49,750 nucleotides of DNA from JBAZCI01 sp041671025 (GCA_041671025.1 JBAZCI010000006.1:1-49750); one strand, 5' to 3'. Shown: positions 34,261 through 42,358, counted from the first letter of the stretch. The notes: generated by a model not told the origin, from the letters alone. Program-made: numbers and translations.

Positions 34261-35508
34261 ATGGAACAGCACAACGAAGGTTCATTTTCTAAAAATCTTA
34301 TCACCGCCGCTCTTGTGGCAAGTTTTATTATTGGCGGCATATCCGGAGGGGTGTTTGGCGTTCTTGCGGTGACACAACCCCAGGTCTCCACATGGGTTCA
34401 ACGGCATATCCTTAACAGTTCATCGCTCTCCGCAACATCAAACCGCATAGCGGATCAGGGGACGCTTAAGGTTGAGGAAGAGTCTGCGACAATTGATGTC
34501 GTTAAAGAGGTTGCCCCCGCTGTTGTCAATATTGTCGTGAAGCAGGATTTAAGCGCACTCTCTGATTCAACCGATCCGTTCAACAACTTCTTTGGATTTC
34601 CTTTCCGTCAAAGCATTCCGGAGGGCAAGCAGGAGGTGGGCGCCGGCTCGGGATTTATTATTACTTCTGACGGCATGATTGTGACGAATAAGCATGTCGT
34701 CTCATCGACCGACGCCGGAGTGAATCCGGAATATACCGTGGTCTTAAATGACGGCACAACGTATGACGCGACGGTTGTCGATACCGACCCGTTCAATGAT
34801 TTGGCGATAGTTAAAATCGAAGCGACGGGTCTGCCGACAGTTGAGCTTGGCGATTCTGAAAGCGTCCAGATCGGACAAACTGTCGTTGCGATCGGCAATG
34901 CGCTCGGTGAGTTTACAAACACCGTGACCAAGGGTGTTGTCTCGGGGTTGTCCCGGACGATTACCGCAGGAGACAACAACGGTTCATCGGAAACTTTAGA
35001 GAATATTATTCAAACCGATGCGGCAATCAATTTCGGCAATTCGGGCGGACCGCTGATAAATTTGGCGGGGCAGGTGATTGGCGTTAATACCGCAATCAGT
35101 CAGCAGGGACAGCTCATCGGCTTTGCTATCCCGATCAACCAGGCAAAGACTGTTATCGACAGCGTACAAAAAAACGGAAAGATTGTCCGTCCGTATATTG
35201 GCGTCCGCTATTCGCTCATTGACGAGGCGCTTGCCACAGCCAACGATTTACCCGTACAATACGGGGCGTTGGTGGTCAAGGGTCAGAGCGCGACAGATCT
35301 CGCAGTAGTACCCGGCAGTCCGGCGGACAAAGCGGGTCTCGTCGAGAATGACATTATTTTGGAGATTAACGGTAAAAAAATAGATGAAAACAACAGCCTT
35401 TCATCGATGATCCGTTCGTATGCGCCGGGAGACGAAGTGACACTGAAGGTTCTTCACGACGGCGATGAAAAGGAAGTAATATTGGTTTTAGAGGAATTTA
35501 CTCAATAA
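34261..35508 (+). CDS. HtrA/DegP-family serine protease with PDZ domain
   Basis: The protein is 415 aa. One N-terminal membrane helix (~15-38) is followed by a trypsin-like domain with H145 (NKHVVS), D180 (FNDLAIVKI) and S261 (GNSGGPL), a complete catalytic triad. A single PDZ domain (~305-410) follows. Such proteases degrade or refold damaged exported proteins outside the membrane. It is the anchored, one-PDZ DegS/HtrA-like form. Its strong promoter also likely serves the next gene, 4 bp downstream. Confidence 0.93.
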   Translation: MEQHNEGSFSKNLITAALVASFIIGGISGGVFGVLAVTQPQVSTWVQRHILNSSSLSATSNRIADQGTLKVEEESATIDVVKEVAPAVVNIVVKQDLSALSDSTDPFNNFFGFPFRQSIPEGKQEVGAGSGFIITSDGMIVTNKHVVSSTDAGVNPEYTVVLNDGTTYDATVVDTDPFNDLAIVKIEATGLPTVELGDSESVQIGQTVVAIGNALGEFTNTVTKGVVSGLSRTITAGDNNGSSETLENIIQTDAAINFGNSGGPLINLAGQVIGVNTAISQQGQLIGFAIPINQAKTVIDSVQKNGKIVRPYIGVRYSLIDEALATANDLPVQYGALVVKGQSATDLAVVPGSPADKAGLVENDIILEINGKKIDENNSLSSMIRSYAPGDEVTLKVLHDGDEKEVILVLEEFTQ

Positions 35509-35512
35509 GCAA

Positions 35513-35989
35513 ATGAATATGACCGAAACAGGAATGAATGAAGAAAAAAATGCAGAGGTCGCGGCATCCCTGCCATCTACACCAGAAGATGTCGATGTCG
35601 TAGAGTTGCCCGAAGAAGACGTTGACTCAAAAGAGGACGGCAAGTATTGGAGCGAGGTAAAAGAAACGCTTGAGTTTATTTGGGAGACATCAGAAACGAT
35701 TCCCAAAAAAGACCGTGAAACTAAAGAGGGTGTCCGTCACATGGTCAAAGAGCTACGCCGTGCAGGTCATCTGAATTTTTTCCAATCGTCGCTTGAGCTT
35801 GCCGGGCTGGATGAGGAGCATATGCATAAGGCTATTACCGACATGATTGATCTTGCGGCCATCCATGACAAAAAATATTTTATTGCCTTATGCACTAATC
35901 CAAAAGTTGCGGCCGGTGAATCGCAAAAAATATACGCATTGTTTAAAACCGCGCAGGAGCAACGAACAGAATTAGAACGCGCGGCATAA
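35513..35989 (+). CDS. Hypothetical acidic helical protein, 158 aa
   Basis: I do not recognise this family. The protein is 158 aa with a disordered acidic N-terminus (~1-42, many Glu/Asp), then charged amphipathic helices (~45-155) including YWSEVKETLEFIWETSETI. It has no signal peptide, membrane span or cysteine cluster, so it is probably cytoplasmic. It lies between htrA and prfB with 4-7 bp gaps, so it is co-transcribed. ATG 35519 is an alternative start. Confidence 0.72.
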   Translation: MNMTETGMNEEKNAEVAASLPSTPEDVDVVELPEEDVDSKEDGKYWSEVKETLEFIWETSETIPKKDRETKEGVRHMVKELRRAGHLNFFQSSLELAGLDEEHMHKAITDMIDLAAIHDKKYFIALCTNPKVAAGESQKIYALFKTAQEQRTELERAA

Positions 35990-35996
35990 TGTATCT

Positions 35997-37089
35997 ATGA
36001 AAGAGATTATTGGGCAGCTCGAAGGACTGAATACAAAAATCGCCCACACCTGGGGGTTTCTTTGACGTTGATCAAACGAAGCAAAAAATCCTTGAATTAG
36101 AGGAACAGGCGTCCCAGCCCGATTTTTGGAATGATACGCAGACAGCAAAAGACAAAAGCCGCGAGCTTGATGAATTGCGCACGGAAGTTTCGACGTGGGA
36201 AAGTCTGCGCGCAGAAGTAAGCGACCTCATTGAATTTGCACGTCTTGCGGAACATGAAAAGGACAAATCCGTAGAGGCGGACATTTCAAGAAAAGCGAGA
36301 GAACTGACAGACAAATTTACCCGGATGGAATTTTTTGTCCTGTTTTCAGATCGGTACGATCAGCGGAATGCAATCATGGCGATTCATGCCGGCGCGGGCG
36401 GAACGGATTCGCAGGACTGGGCTGACATGTTGCTCAGGATGTATATGCGTTTTTGCGAACGCAAGGGGTGGACGATCCGCATTATCGAGAAATCCGAGGG
36501 GCAGGAAGCCGGTATCAAAAGCGTTATGTTTGAAGTGAAGGGAAGATGGGCATACGGCTATTTAAAGTCTGAAGCGGGAGTCCACCGGTTGGTCCGCATT
36601 TCCCCGTTTGACGCAGAAAAAATGCGTCACACTTCTTTTGCACTGGCGGAAGTATTGCCGGAGTTGGAGGAGATTGAAGAAGTTCAGATTGACGACAAAG
36701 ATTTGCGGATTGATACGTATATGTCCGGCGGGCATGGCGGGCAGAGCGTAAACACGACCTATTCCGCTGTTCGTATCGTGCACATTCCCACAGGCATCAC
36801 CGTGACCTGTCAGAATGAGCGTTCACAGCTGCAAAACAAAATGACCGCGATGAAAGTGCTGAAAAGCAAATTACACAAATTGTCGATTGAGAAACAGCAA
36901 CAGGAAAAACAGCAGTTACGGGGCGAATTCCAGTCAGCAGAATGGGGGAGTCAGATCCGGTCATATGTGTTACAACCGTATCAAATGGTAAAGGATCATC
37001 GCACAAAGTATGAGGAGAATAATCCGGATAAGGTGTTGAACGGGGAGCTCGAGGGGTTTATGGAAAGCTTTTTGCGGTGGAAGAAGTAG
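35997..37089 (+). CDS. prfB: Peptide chain release factor 2, programmed +1 frameshift
   Basis: Twenty-two codons from ATG 35997 end at an in-frame TGA (36063-36065). The ribosome slips +1 at CTT-TGA-C and continues from 36064 to give 363 aa. The release signatures are SPFDAEKMRHTSFA (SPF, stop-codon recognition for UGA/UAA) and GGHGGQSVNT (GGQ at ~247-249, peptidyl-tRNA hydrolysis). The frameshift lets RF2 regulate itself: low RF2 slows termination at TGA and favours the slip. Keeping this circuit shows UGA is an ordinary stop here. Confidence 0.95.
36051..36066 (+). promoter_or_regulatory. prfB +1 frameshift site
   Basis: TGGGGG (an internal Shine-Dalgarno-like element), then TTT, the slip codon CTT, the stop TGA and C. 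This is the canonical RF2 arrangement AGGGGGTATCTTTGAC with minor changes; the stop TGA is followed by C, the weakest termination context. Confidence 0.93.
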
Positions 37090-37133
37090 GTGATGCAGGT
37101 TAAGCGAAATGTTTGACAGTACTACATACTTCT

Positions 37134-37215
37134 AACCGACTTTTCCGCCAGAGGCGGATCAGCCTTTGGCTGAAGTCGGGTTGGTTGTTTATAACCGGTA
37201 CGCGACTGAAGTCGC
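37134..37215. repeat. Three-way-junction palindrome after prfB
   Basis: Outer arms CCGACTT (37136-37142) and AAGTCGG (37173-37179) enclose two small hairpins, CCGCC-aga-GGCGG (37145-37157) and TCAGCC-ttt-GGCTGA (37159-37173). Another hairpin, GCGACT-ga-AGTCGC, sits at 37202-37215. The layout would fold like a miniature cruciform. No T-run follows. Confidence 0.65.
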
Positions 37216-37255
37216 TAAGAAGAAAGGAATGGAAAAGTGCGGGTACAGAAGATTT

Positions 37256-37286
37256 AAAAAAAGCTCGGCGATGATTCGTCGAGCTA
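37256..37286 (-). terminator. Terminator of the minus-strand gene at 37315-37764
   Basis: On the minus strand AGCTCGACGA-atca-TCGCCGAGCT (one mismatch/wobble) runs into seven T, about 30 bp past the stop codon. Confidence 0.85.
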
Positions 37287-37314
37287 GGTGAATTTTGGCG
37301 GGAGCCGCATGTTA

Positions 37315-37764
37315 TCAGGCGGGCATTTGATATTTAGCCGCCGTCAACAGTATGTCGAGGTGCTCCTTAAGGTGGGGAAATTTCTCGATCATATGTTCAA
37401 TGAACGCTGGCAGAGACTCATATACTGGAATGATGTGTCGGAATGAAATGAAAAGTCCAGAACCTTCTGGCTTCGGTGAGAAGGTTACTTCGTTAGAACT
37501 AGGGAACGTCTGTTCCTCATGTGGAAACTCTATCGTACACATGGGGTGGTATATTTCGCCAGAAAGTAACCACTTAGTTTCTTTGATCGTAAAGTAAACC
37601 TCTCTATAAGTTGAAGATCGGATCTCTTTTGACTTGAGACGGCTTCTTCCAACAAATCCAAAGATGATAGAAAACGTTCTCTTGATTACCTCTTCCATTT
37701 CGTGCATCTTGTCCGATCCTCGTATCAGATCGTGAGCGCTGATGTTTGACACTGGTGTGTCCAT
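37315..37764 (-). CDS. Hypothetical protein, 149 aa
   Basis: I do not recognise it. The 149-aa product has a mixed alpha/beta pattern, no signal peptide or membrane span, and a likely core EIYHPMCTIEFPHEEQTF and EGSGLFISFRHIIPVYE. The unit is complete: promoter TTGACT/TAAGAT, ribosome site AGGAGG five bases before ATG 37764, and a strong terminator. It is isolated among palindromic repeats on the opposite strand, so a recently acquired accessory gene is plausible. Confidence 0.75.
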   Translation of the reverse strand: MDTPVSNISAHDLIRGSDKMHEMEEVIKRTFSIIFGFVGRSRLKSKEIRSSTYREVYFTIKETKWLLSGEIYHPMCTIEFPHEEQTFPSSNEVTFSPKPEGSGLFISFRHIIPVYESLPAFIEHMIEKFPHLKEHLDILLTAAKYQMPA

Positions 37765-37845
37765 TGTATCCTCCTGTGTCCAGGAACCCTGTCGGGTATG
37801 TGTGTTGTTAATGATCTTTTTGCAAAGATCGGTGTATGTTCGGTC

Positions 37846-37874
37846 ATCTTAGGAGATAAGTCATATACAGTCAA
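37846..37874 (-). promoter_or_regulatory. Promoter of the 149-aa minus-strand gene
   Basis: On the minus strand TTGACT (37869-37874) and TAAGAT (37846-37851) are 17 bp apart. A hairpin GATCTTT/AAAGATC lies in the leader (37813-37830). Confidence 0.6.
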
Positions 37875-37900
37875 ATCGTGTGATACTTCGGGATCGCCAC

Positions 37901-38091
37901 GGTCCCCGTCGATCGCCATGGGCGATCTCGGGGTCCCTCGCGATGGAATGCTATATTATCACCCCATTGCGAGGCCCGGCGGAGCCAGGGCCGTGGCAAT
38001 CCGGTGGCGTACAGAACAACCAGGCCCCTCACAAATACTTGGGACGGCCTCGCCGGATTGCTTCGTCGTCGCCCGTGGCGACTCCTCGCAA
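37901..38091. repeat. Cluster of palindromic repeats before comEC
   Basis: A hairpin with GATCGCC-atg-GGCGATC and imperfect outer arms covers 37901-37936. An inverted pair follows: 37967-38004 (TTGCGAGG...CAATCCGG) and 38053-38091 (CCGGATTG...CCTCGCAA), identical at their 8-base ends in opposite orientation. Inside the right arm is GTCGCC-cgt-GGCGAC. Mosaic repeats with these TTGCGAGG/CAATCC ends occur in many bacterial genomes. No gene is seen here. Confidence 0.75.
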
Positions 38092-38166
38092 AGACAAACA
38101 TTTTTTGCACTTCTTGTGAAATTGTGATAATCTACAAAAACTAACGCATTTATTTTTTCGCTCCCT

Positions 38167-39657
38167 ATGGGTCCCGCGAAGTCGTTTTTGTTTTGCATGA
38201 TTGGTTTTTTAGGAGGAATAAGCATTGCTTCATTTGTGCCTGTTCCTTTTTTGTTACCCATTAGTATCGCCGTCGGCTCAGCCGTCGGTTTATTGTTTTT
38301 TTACAAAGATAAAAAAATACTCATCATTAGTCTCCTCGGAATTTCGTGCGCGCTAGGGTTTTTTCGTGTAGCGTTAATGGGCACTAAAAATAGTCAAAAT
38401 TCAATTGCTTCGTTTGCTGATCACGGCAAAGTTGAATTTCAGGGGATCGTTATTGCAGAACCAGATACAAGGCAAAATCAAGTGAAACTGACGCTTGGAC
38501 ATATTTCGGTGATCCGCGACAAGAGGTTTCAAACGACGGAGGGAAAAGTGCTCGTATCAACGTCGCTATATCCGCAGTATGAATACGGTGATGAACTCAA
38601 GGTTACATGCAGTCTCCGCAGACCCGAACCGGTCGAAGATTTTGCGTATGATAAATATCTGGAGCGGCAGGGTATTTTGGCTGTATGCGGCTTTCCTCGG
38701 ATAACGGTACTAGCGCAAAGTAAAGGAAATTGGCTGGTCGAAAAGATTTTTGAATTCAAGAGCGGATTTGTCGATCGGCTCGGGAATGTATTGACCGAAC
38801 CTGAAGCGGCATTTGCGGGAGGGTTGCTGCTCGGTGCGAAGCGGGGGATGCCGACTGACCTTTTGCAGGCATTTCAGGCAACCGGCACGTCGCATATTAT
38901 CGCGCTGTCAGGATTTAATATTACGATTATTGCCGCAGCGATATTAAATGTATGCATAGCCATCGGCATCAACAGGAGACGGGCATTTTGGATATCGTGC
39001 GGCGCAATCGCCTTGTTTATTATTATGACCGGCGCACAGGCGTCAGTCGTGCGGGCGGGGATTATGGGATTGGTGGTGCTTATTGCGCGGCAGATTGGGC
39101 GTGTCTCACGCATAACTAATGCGCTCGTATTTGCCGCAAGCGTTATGGTTGCGATCAATCCGATGGTGGTGAGGTATGATGCCGGATTTCAGCTGTCGTT
39201 TCTCGCCACGGTCGGACTCATCTATGTATCACCGCAAACGGAACGCTGGCTTCGATTTTTGCCGGAGGTGATGACGATACGGTCAACCGCGGCCGCGTCG
39301 CTCTCAGCGCAGATTATGACAACACCGCTTATTCTCTCCACATTCGGACGACTGTCCCTGGTTGCGCCGCTGGTGAATATTATCGTTGTCCCGTTTATTT
39401 CCTGGGCGATGCTTTTTGCGCTTTGCGCCGGATGCGCAGCTTTTTTTGGCAGTACCGTCGGGATGCTGGCAAGCGCGCCAGCCTGGCTCATTCTCCACAC
39501 GATCCGCAAAGTGATCCAGTGGTGCGCGATGTTACCGTATGCGTCGATGGACGCGGGAGCATATGCAGGCGGTGTTTCAATTGCAACGCTCGTCATACTC
39601 TGCCTGATATTGTGGTTGAATAGAAAACGGCCGCATGGATCTGCGGCCGCTTCGTGA
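38167..39657 (+). CDS. comEC: ComEC/Rec2 DNA-uptake channel, membrane part only
   Basis: The protein is 496 aa. Three hydrophobic segments (~5-75) precede a soluble OB-like DUF4131 domain (~85-190), then the Competence domain with many helices (~215-490). GTSHIIALSGFNITII and RAGIMGLVVLIARQIGR are family motifs. ComEC carries single-stranded DNA across the inner membrane in natural transformation. The usual C-terminal metallo-hydrolase domain is missing; a matching free-standing protein lies 1.25 kb downstream, suggesting a split channel and nuclease. Confidence 0.9.
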   Translation: MGPAKSFLFCMIGFLGGISIASFVPVPFLLPISIAVGSAVGLLFFYKDKKILIISLLGISCALGFFRVALMGTKNSQNSIASFADHGKVEFQGIVIAEPDTRQNQVKLTLGHISVIRDKRFQTTEGKVLVSTSLYPQYEYGDELKVTCSLRRPEPVEDFAYDKYLERQGILAVCGFPRITVLAQSKGNWLVEKIFEFKSGFVDRLGNVLTEPEAAFAGGLLLGAKRGMPTDLLQAFQATGTSHIIALSGFNITIIAAAILNVCIAIGINRRRAFWISCGAIALFIIMTGAQASVVRAGIMGLVVLIARQIGRVSRITNALVFAASVMVAINPMVVRYDAGFQLSFLATVGLIYVSPQTERWLRFLPEVMTIRSTAAASLSAQIMTTPLILSTFGRLSLVAPLVNIIVVPFISWAMLFALCAGCAAFFGSTVGMLASAPAWLILHTIRKVIQWCAMLPYASMDAGAYAGGVSIATLVILCLILWLNRKRPHGSAAAS

Positions 39658-39671
39658 GTCTGATCAGTGTA

Positions 39672-40820
39672 CTAGGATTTTCGAATGGTGAATTGCGATT
39701 CCAGATCTTTCATAATTTGAGCGATGCCGCCGTATTCAAGTTCGCTGTACGGAAGCATGGCCGCGCCTGACCATCCCTGTTGGCGCATGTCAATTCCTTT
39801 TTTCTGGACGTTCAGGCGTACCTGGTCCCACGCGACATTTCCGAAGAAGTCCACGATCGCGTTGCTGAATATGCCCTTGGCATCGACAGAAAAGCCGATT
39901 GCCGAAACGAGCGGGAGGCAATACGGGCCGGTAACGGGTGTTTCAATGGCAACGGGCATGATTGGCATGACATGGCTCCCGCGCGCATCGCCGCCGACAA
40001 AGTGGCCGATGGTCCACGGTGAGACGATTTCTTCGGGCGCGGGGAAGATGCCCTGATTTCTGATCAGTGCAATGGGATCATCTTTGCCCGTGTAGGTGCC
40101 GGCAATACTGTGGAGACGCATGGCGGAAATCGATGCGCACTGCTGATCGGGATATTCCCGGGATGAGATGCTTTCGATGCCGAAACGCTCGTTGTCCCGG
40201 AGCAGAGCGACGATTTTGTAGTAATCATCCGGAGCGTTCAATTCGATGATGCGGTCACCGTCGGTGTGATCCATGTCAATAATGCGAAAGGTGAATCCTT
40301 TAGTCATTTTTGGAGAAAGCAGGAGTCCTCCGCAAAATCGCGGATCGGCAAACGCTGAAAAGATGGGAAAGTTATATGCGCCCGGGCCGCATTTGTCAGC
40401 GGCAAATACCATAATACTTTCTACGGGACGGACCTTGTTGTGCTTGCCGAAGTCGTGTTCAAACGTAATTTCAGCGACCGCCGGTCCTGCTCCCCGGATA
40501 TTTCCCGAAGGCGCATCGGCGAGCAGATCCTGCCCGTACCCGTAATCGCCTTCCACTTCCGCCTGTTGAGCCGCTTTGATAAAAATATCCCAGCAGAGTT
40601 TATGCACCAGTTCAGATCCGGAGCCGTGCGTATGCGAAGAAATAAGACAGATATCGTCGCCGGTAAATGTGCAGTATGCGTCAATGAGGACCTTTGCATC
40701 AACCGCTTTTGCCAGTTCTTTGCGGGCAATGTCCATCATCGCCTGGGAAGGGCGAGTGTGTCCGCCGACCGATCCAACGTCAGCTTTGATAACCGAGAAT
40801 GTCAACGGAAATGCGCTCAT
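39672..40820 (-). CDS. Fructose-1,6-bisphosphate aldolase/phosphatase, archaeal (class V) type
   Basis: The protein is 382 aa. The N-terminal SVIKADVGSVGGHTRPS and DAYCTFTGDDICLISSHTHG bind metal and phosphate in this bifunctional family; DMDHTDGD, ARGSHVMPIMPVA and YTGKDDPIALIRNQG are further family blocks. A single active site condenses triose phosphates and removes phosphate to give fructose 6-phosphate, enabling one-way gluconeogenesis. The family is typical of archaea and some deep-branching, often thermophilic bacteria, so transfer is possible. It faces away from the two com genes around it. Confidence 0.92.
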   Translation of the reverse strand: MSAFPLTFSVIKADVGSVGGHTRPSQAMMDIARKELAKAVDAKVLIDAYCTFTGDDICLISSHTHGSGSELVHKLCWDIFIKAAQQAEVEGDYGYGQDLLADAPSGNIRGAGPAVAEITFEHDFGKHNKVRPVESIMVFAADKCGPGAYNFPIFSAFADPRFCGGLLLSPKMTKGFTFRIIDMDHTDGDRIIELNAPDDYYKIVALLRDNERFGIESISSREYPDQQCASISAMRLHSIAGTYTGKDDPIALIRNQGIFPAPEEIVSPWTIGHFVGGDARGSHVMPIMPVAIETPVTGPYCLPLVSAIGFSVDAKGIFSNAIVDFFGNVAWDQVRLNVQKKGIDMRQQGWSGAAMLPYSELEYGGIAQIMKDLESQFTIRKS

Positions 40821-40851
40821 ACATTTTGTGTTATGTAATCAATATGCAGTA

Positions 40852-40881
40852 ATAGTACAGACTTGTCTTTTCATATGTCAA
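40852..40881 (-). promoter_or_regulatory. Promoter of the FBP aldolase/phosphatase gene
   Basis: On the minus strand TTGACA (40876-40881) and TACTAT (40852-40857) are 18 bp apart, about 32 bp before the start codon, in a short divergent gap. Confidence 0.62.
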
Positions 40882-40909
40882 GCAACAATTATATATATTT
40901 TTACGCAGT

Positions 40910-41782
40910 ATGATCAAAAAAAATCTTCATACATTGAGAATCATTCTCATCATCATAACGATTGCAGGAGGTCTCGGATTTTTTTTCGTTCTTCGTGATC
41001 CGTGCAGACAAAAGCTATGCATGATATTTCTCGATGTAGGGCAGGGGGACAGCATACTCGTACGGACTCCCCAAGGTCGCGCTGTGCTGATTGACGGTGG
41101 ACCTGATCGTTCAGTACTTTCGGAGTTGGGCGACGCATTGCCTTTTTATCAACGGCGCATAGATATGGTTGTTCTTACCCACCCGGACGCAGACCATGTG
41201 GTCGGATTGGTTGACGTTCTCAAACGGTTCAATGTTCGACACGTAACATACACCGGCGTTGAGGGATCAAATTCTGCGTATGAAGCTTTTGAGGAATTGA
41301 TTGCGCAAAAGAGTATCTCTACGACTTTCGCAGAAGCGGGGAATACATTCGTATTTGACGACAACATAACATTCACTGTTCTTTTTCCCTTTGAATCTTT
41401 CGCCGGTAAGTCGGTTGAAGATATTAACGGCACGTCAGTTGTTATGAAAATGACATATGCAGATACAGTGGCGATTTTTACCGGGGATGCATCGGTGGAT
41501 GTTGAGAAGCAGATGCTCTCCCAGAGTATCTCTCTCGATGCGGATATATTAAAAGTCGGGCATCATGGCAGTCGGACGTCCACATCCGAAAAATTCATTG
41601 ATGCTGTTTCGCCGAAGTACGCAATAATCCAGTCGGAAATTGATAATGATTTTGGTCATCCGCATCCCGAGGTTATCGAACGATTACAGTCGCGAGACAT
41701 CCATATTTTGCGCAACGATCAGCAGGGGATGATATGGGTGATTTCGGATGGGGAAAAAATTGGAGTGAAGACGGAAAAATAA
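40910..41782 (+). CDS. ComEC-type metallo-beta-lactamase-fold hydrolase, free-standing
   Basis: The protein is 290 aa. A membrane helix (~10-28) precedes an MBL domain: FLDVGQGDSILVRTPQG and LIDGGPD are typical of ComEC C-terminal domains; HPDADHVVG is the metal motif; FTGD and KVGHHGSRTSTSE follow. In fused ComEC this domain is proposed to degrade the non-transforming strand. Here it is anchored separately. It should face the same side as the channel. The next gene starts 4 bp after the stop. Confidence 0.9.
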   Translation: MIKKNLHTLRIILIIITIAGGLGFFFVLRDPCRQKLCMIFLDVGQGDSILVRTPQGRAVLIDGGPDRSVLSELGDALPFYQRRIDMVVLTHPDADHVVGLVDVLKRFNVRHVTYTGVEGSNSAYEAFEELIAQKSISTTFAEAGNTFVFDDNITFTVLFPFESFAGKSVEDINGTSVVMKMTYADTVAIFTGDASVDVEKQMLSQSISLDADILKVGHHGSRTSTSEKFIDAVSPKYAIIQSEIDNDFGHPHPEVIERLQSRDIHILRNDQQGMIWVISDGEKIGVKTEK

Positions 41783-41786
41783 ACAT

Positions 41787-42311
41787 ATGACGCAGAGGAG
41801 GATATATCAGACGCAGTATCCGTATTTTGTCACATTTAACACCCGACGCGGGTTTTGTACATTTGATAATGTGACATGTGCAAAAATATTGTCGGATGTC
41901 ATTTTTCAAACATGTCGAATAAAAAATTTTCAAATCCTTATATATCAAATCATGCCGGATCATGTGCACATGTTGATCTGTAATATTGTTCCAGCGCACC
42001 CCGCTGTGGGTGCGCGTGGAGGTAATACGGGGCCGACCGCGGGCACAGCGGCCCGCGCTCGGTTTTATACCATTTCCCAATTAGTACATGGCATAAAATC
42101 GTATTATTATACGACAGCATATAAAAAATTTAAAATTACGCTTTCTCCATTTCAATCACGTTTTAATTCACGCGTTGTGAATGATTCTGAATATTTAAAA
42201 AGAATAATCCGGTACGTGGAATACAATCCTATCAAAGCATGCTTACCTTTGCATTATCGCCATCACCCATATCAATTTATTAATTGGGAGGCTATACATC
42301 GGCTATTTTAA
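41787..42311 (+). CDS. REP-associated tyrosine transposase (RAYT, Y1 family)
   Basis: The protein is 174 aa. The HUH motif is in MPDHVHMLI (~58-66), the catalytic Tyr is among KSYYYTTAYKKF, and the closing YVEYNPIKA block is typical of RAYTs. These single-strand transposases act on REP palindromes and are usually domesticated. Between HUH and Tyr there is an unusual ~25-residue Ala/Gly/Pro stretch encoded by two GC-rich palindromes. It follows the ComEC-type hydrolase by 4 bp; the link may be chance. Confidence 0.88.
   Translation: MTQRRIYQTQYPYFVTFNTRRGFCTFDNVTCAKILSDVIFQTCRIKNFQILIYQIMPDHVHMLICNIVPAHPAVGARGGNTGPTAGTAARARFYTISQLVHGIKSYYYTTAYKKFKITLSPFQSRFNSRVVNDSEYLKRIIRYVEYNPIKACLPLHYRHHPYQFINWEAIHRLF
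41994..42062. repeat. Two palindromes inside the RAYT coding sequence
   Basis: GCGCACCC / GGGTGCGC form the first (41994-42015). GCGGGC-acagcg-GCCCGC with outer CCGA/CGG form the second (42033-42062). They are in frame, GC-rich in an AT-rich gene, and lie where other RAYTs have a short loop. Confidence 0.72.
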
Positions 42312-42329
42312 GCTCACCACGTGCCACAC

Positions 42330-42358
42330 TTGACAAAAATGCACGCCTGTGGTAGTAT
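42330..42358 (+). promoter_or_regulatory. Strong promoter of the leader-ORF operon
   Basis: TTGACA (42330-42335) and TAGTAT (42353-42358) are 17 bp apart. The predicted start near 42365 leaves an unusually long leader (~130 bases to the small ORF, ~270 to the first large gene). Confidence 0.8.

Noticed and set aside
36063..36065. prfB as a pseudogene because of the in-frame TGA
   Set aside because: The context is the known RF2 programmed frameshift signal and the downstream frame is intact.
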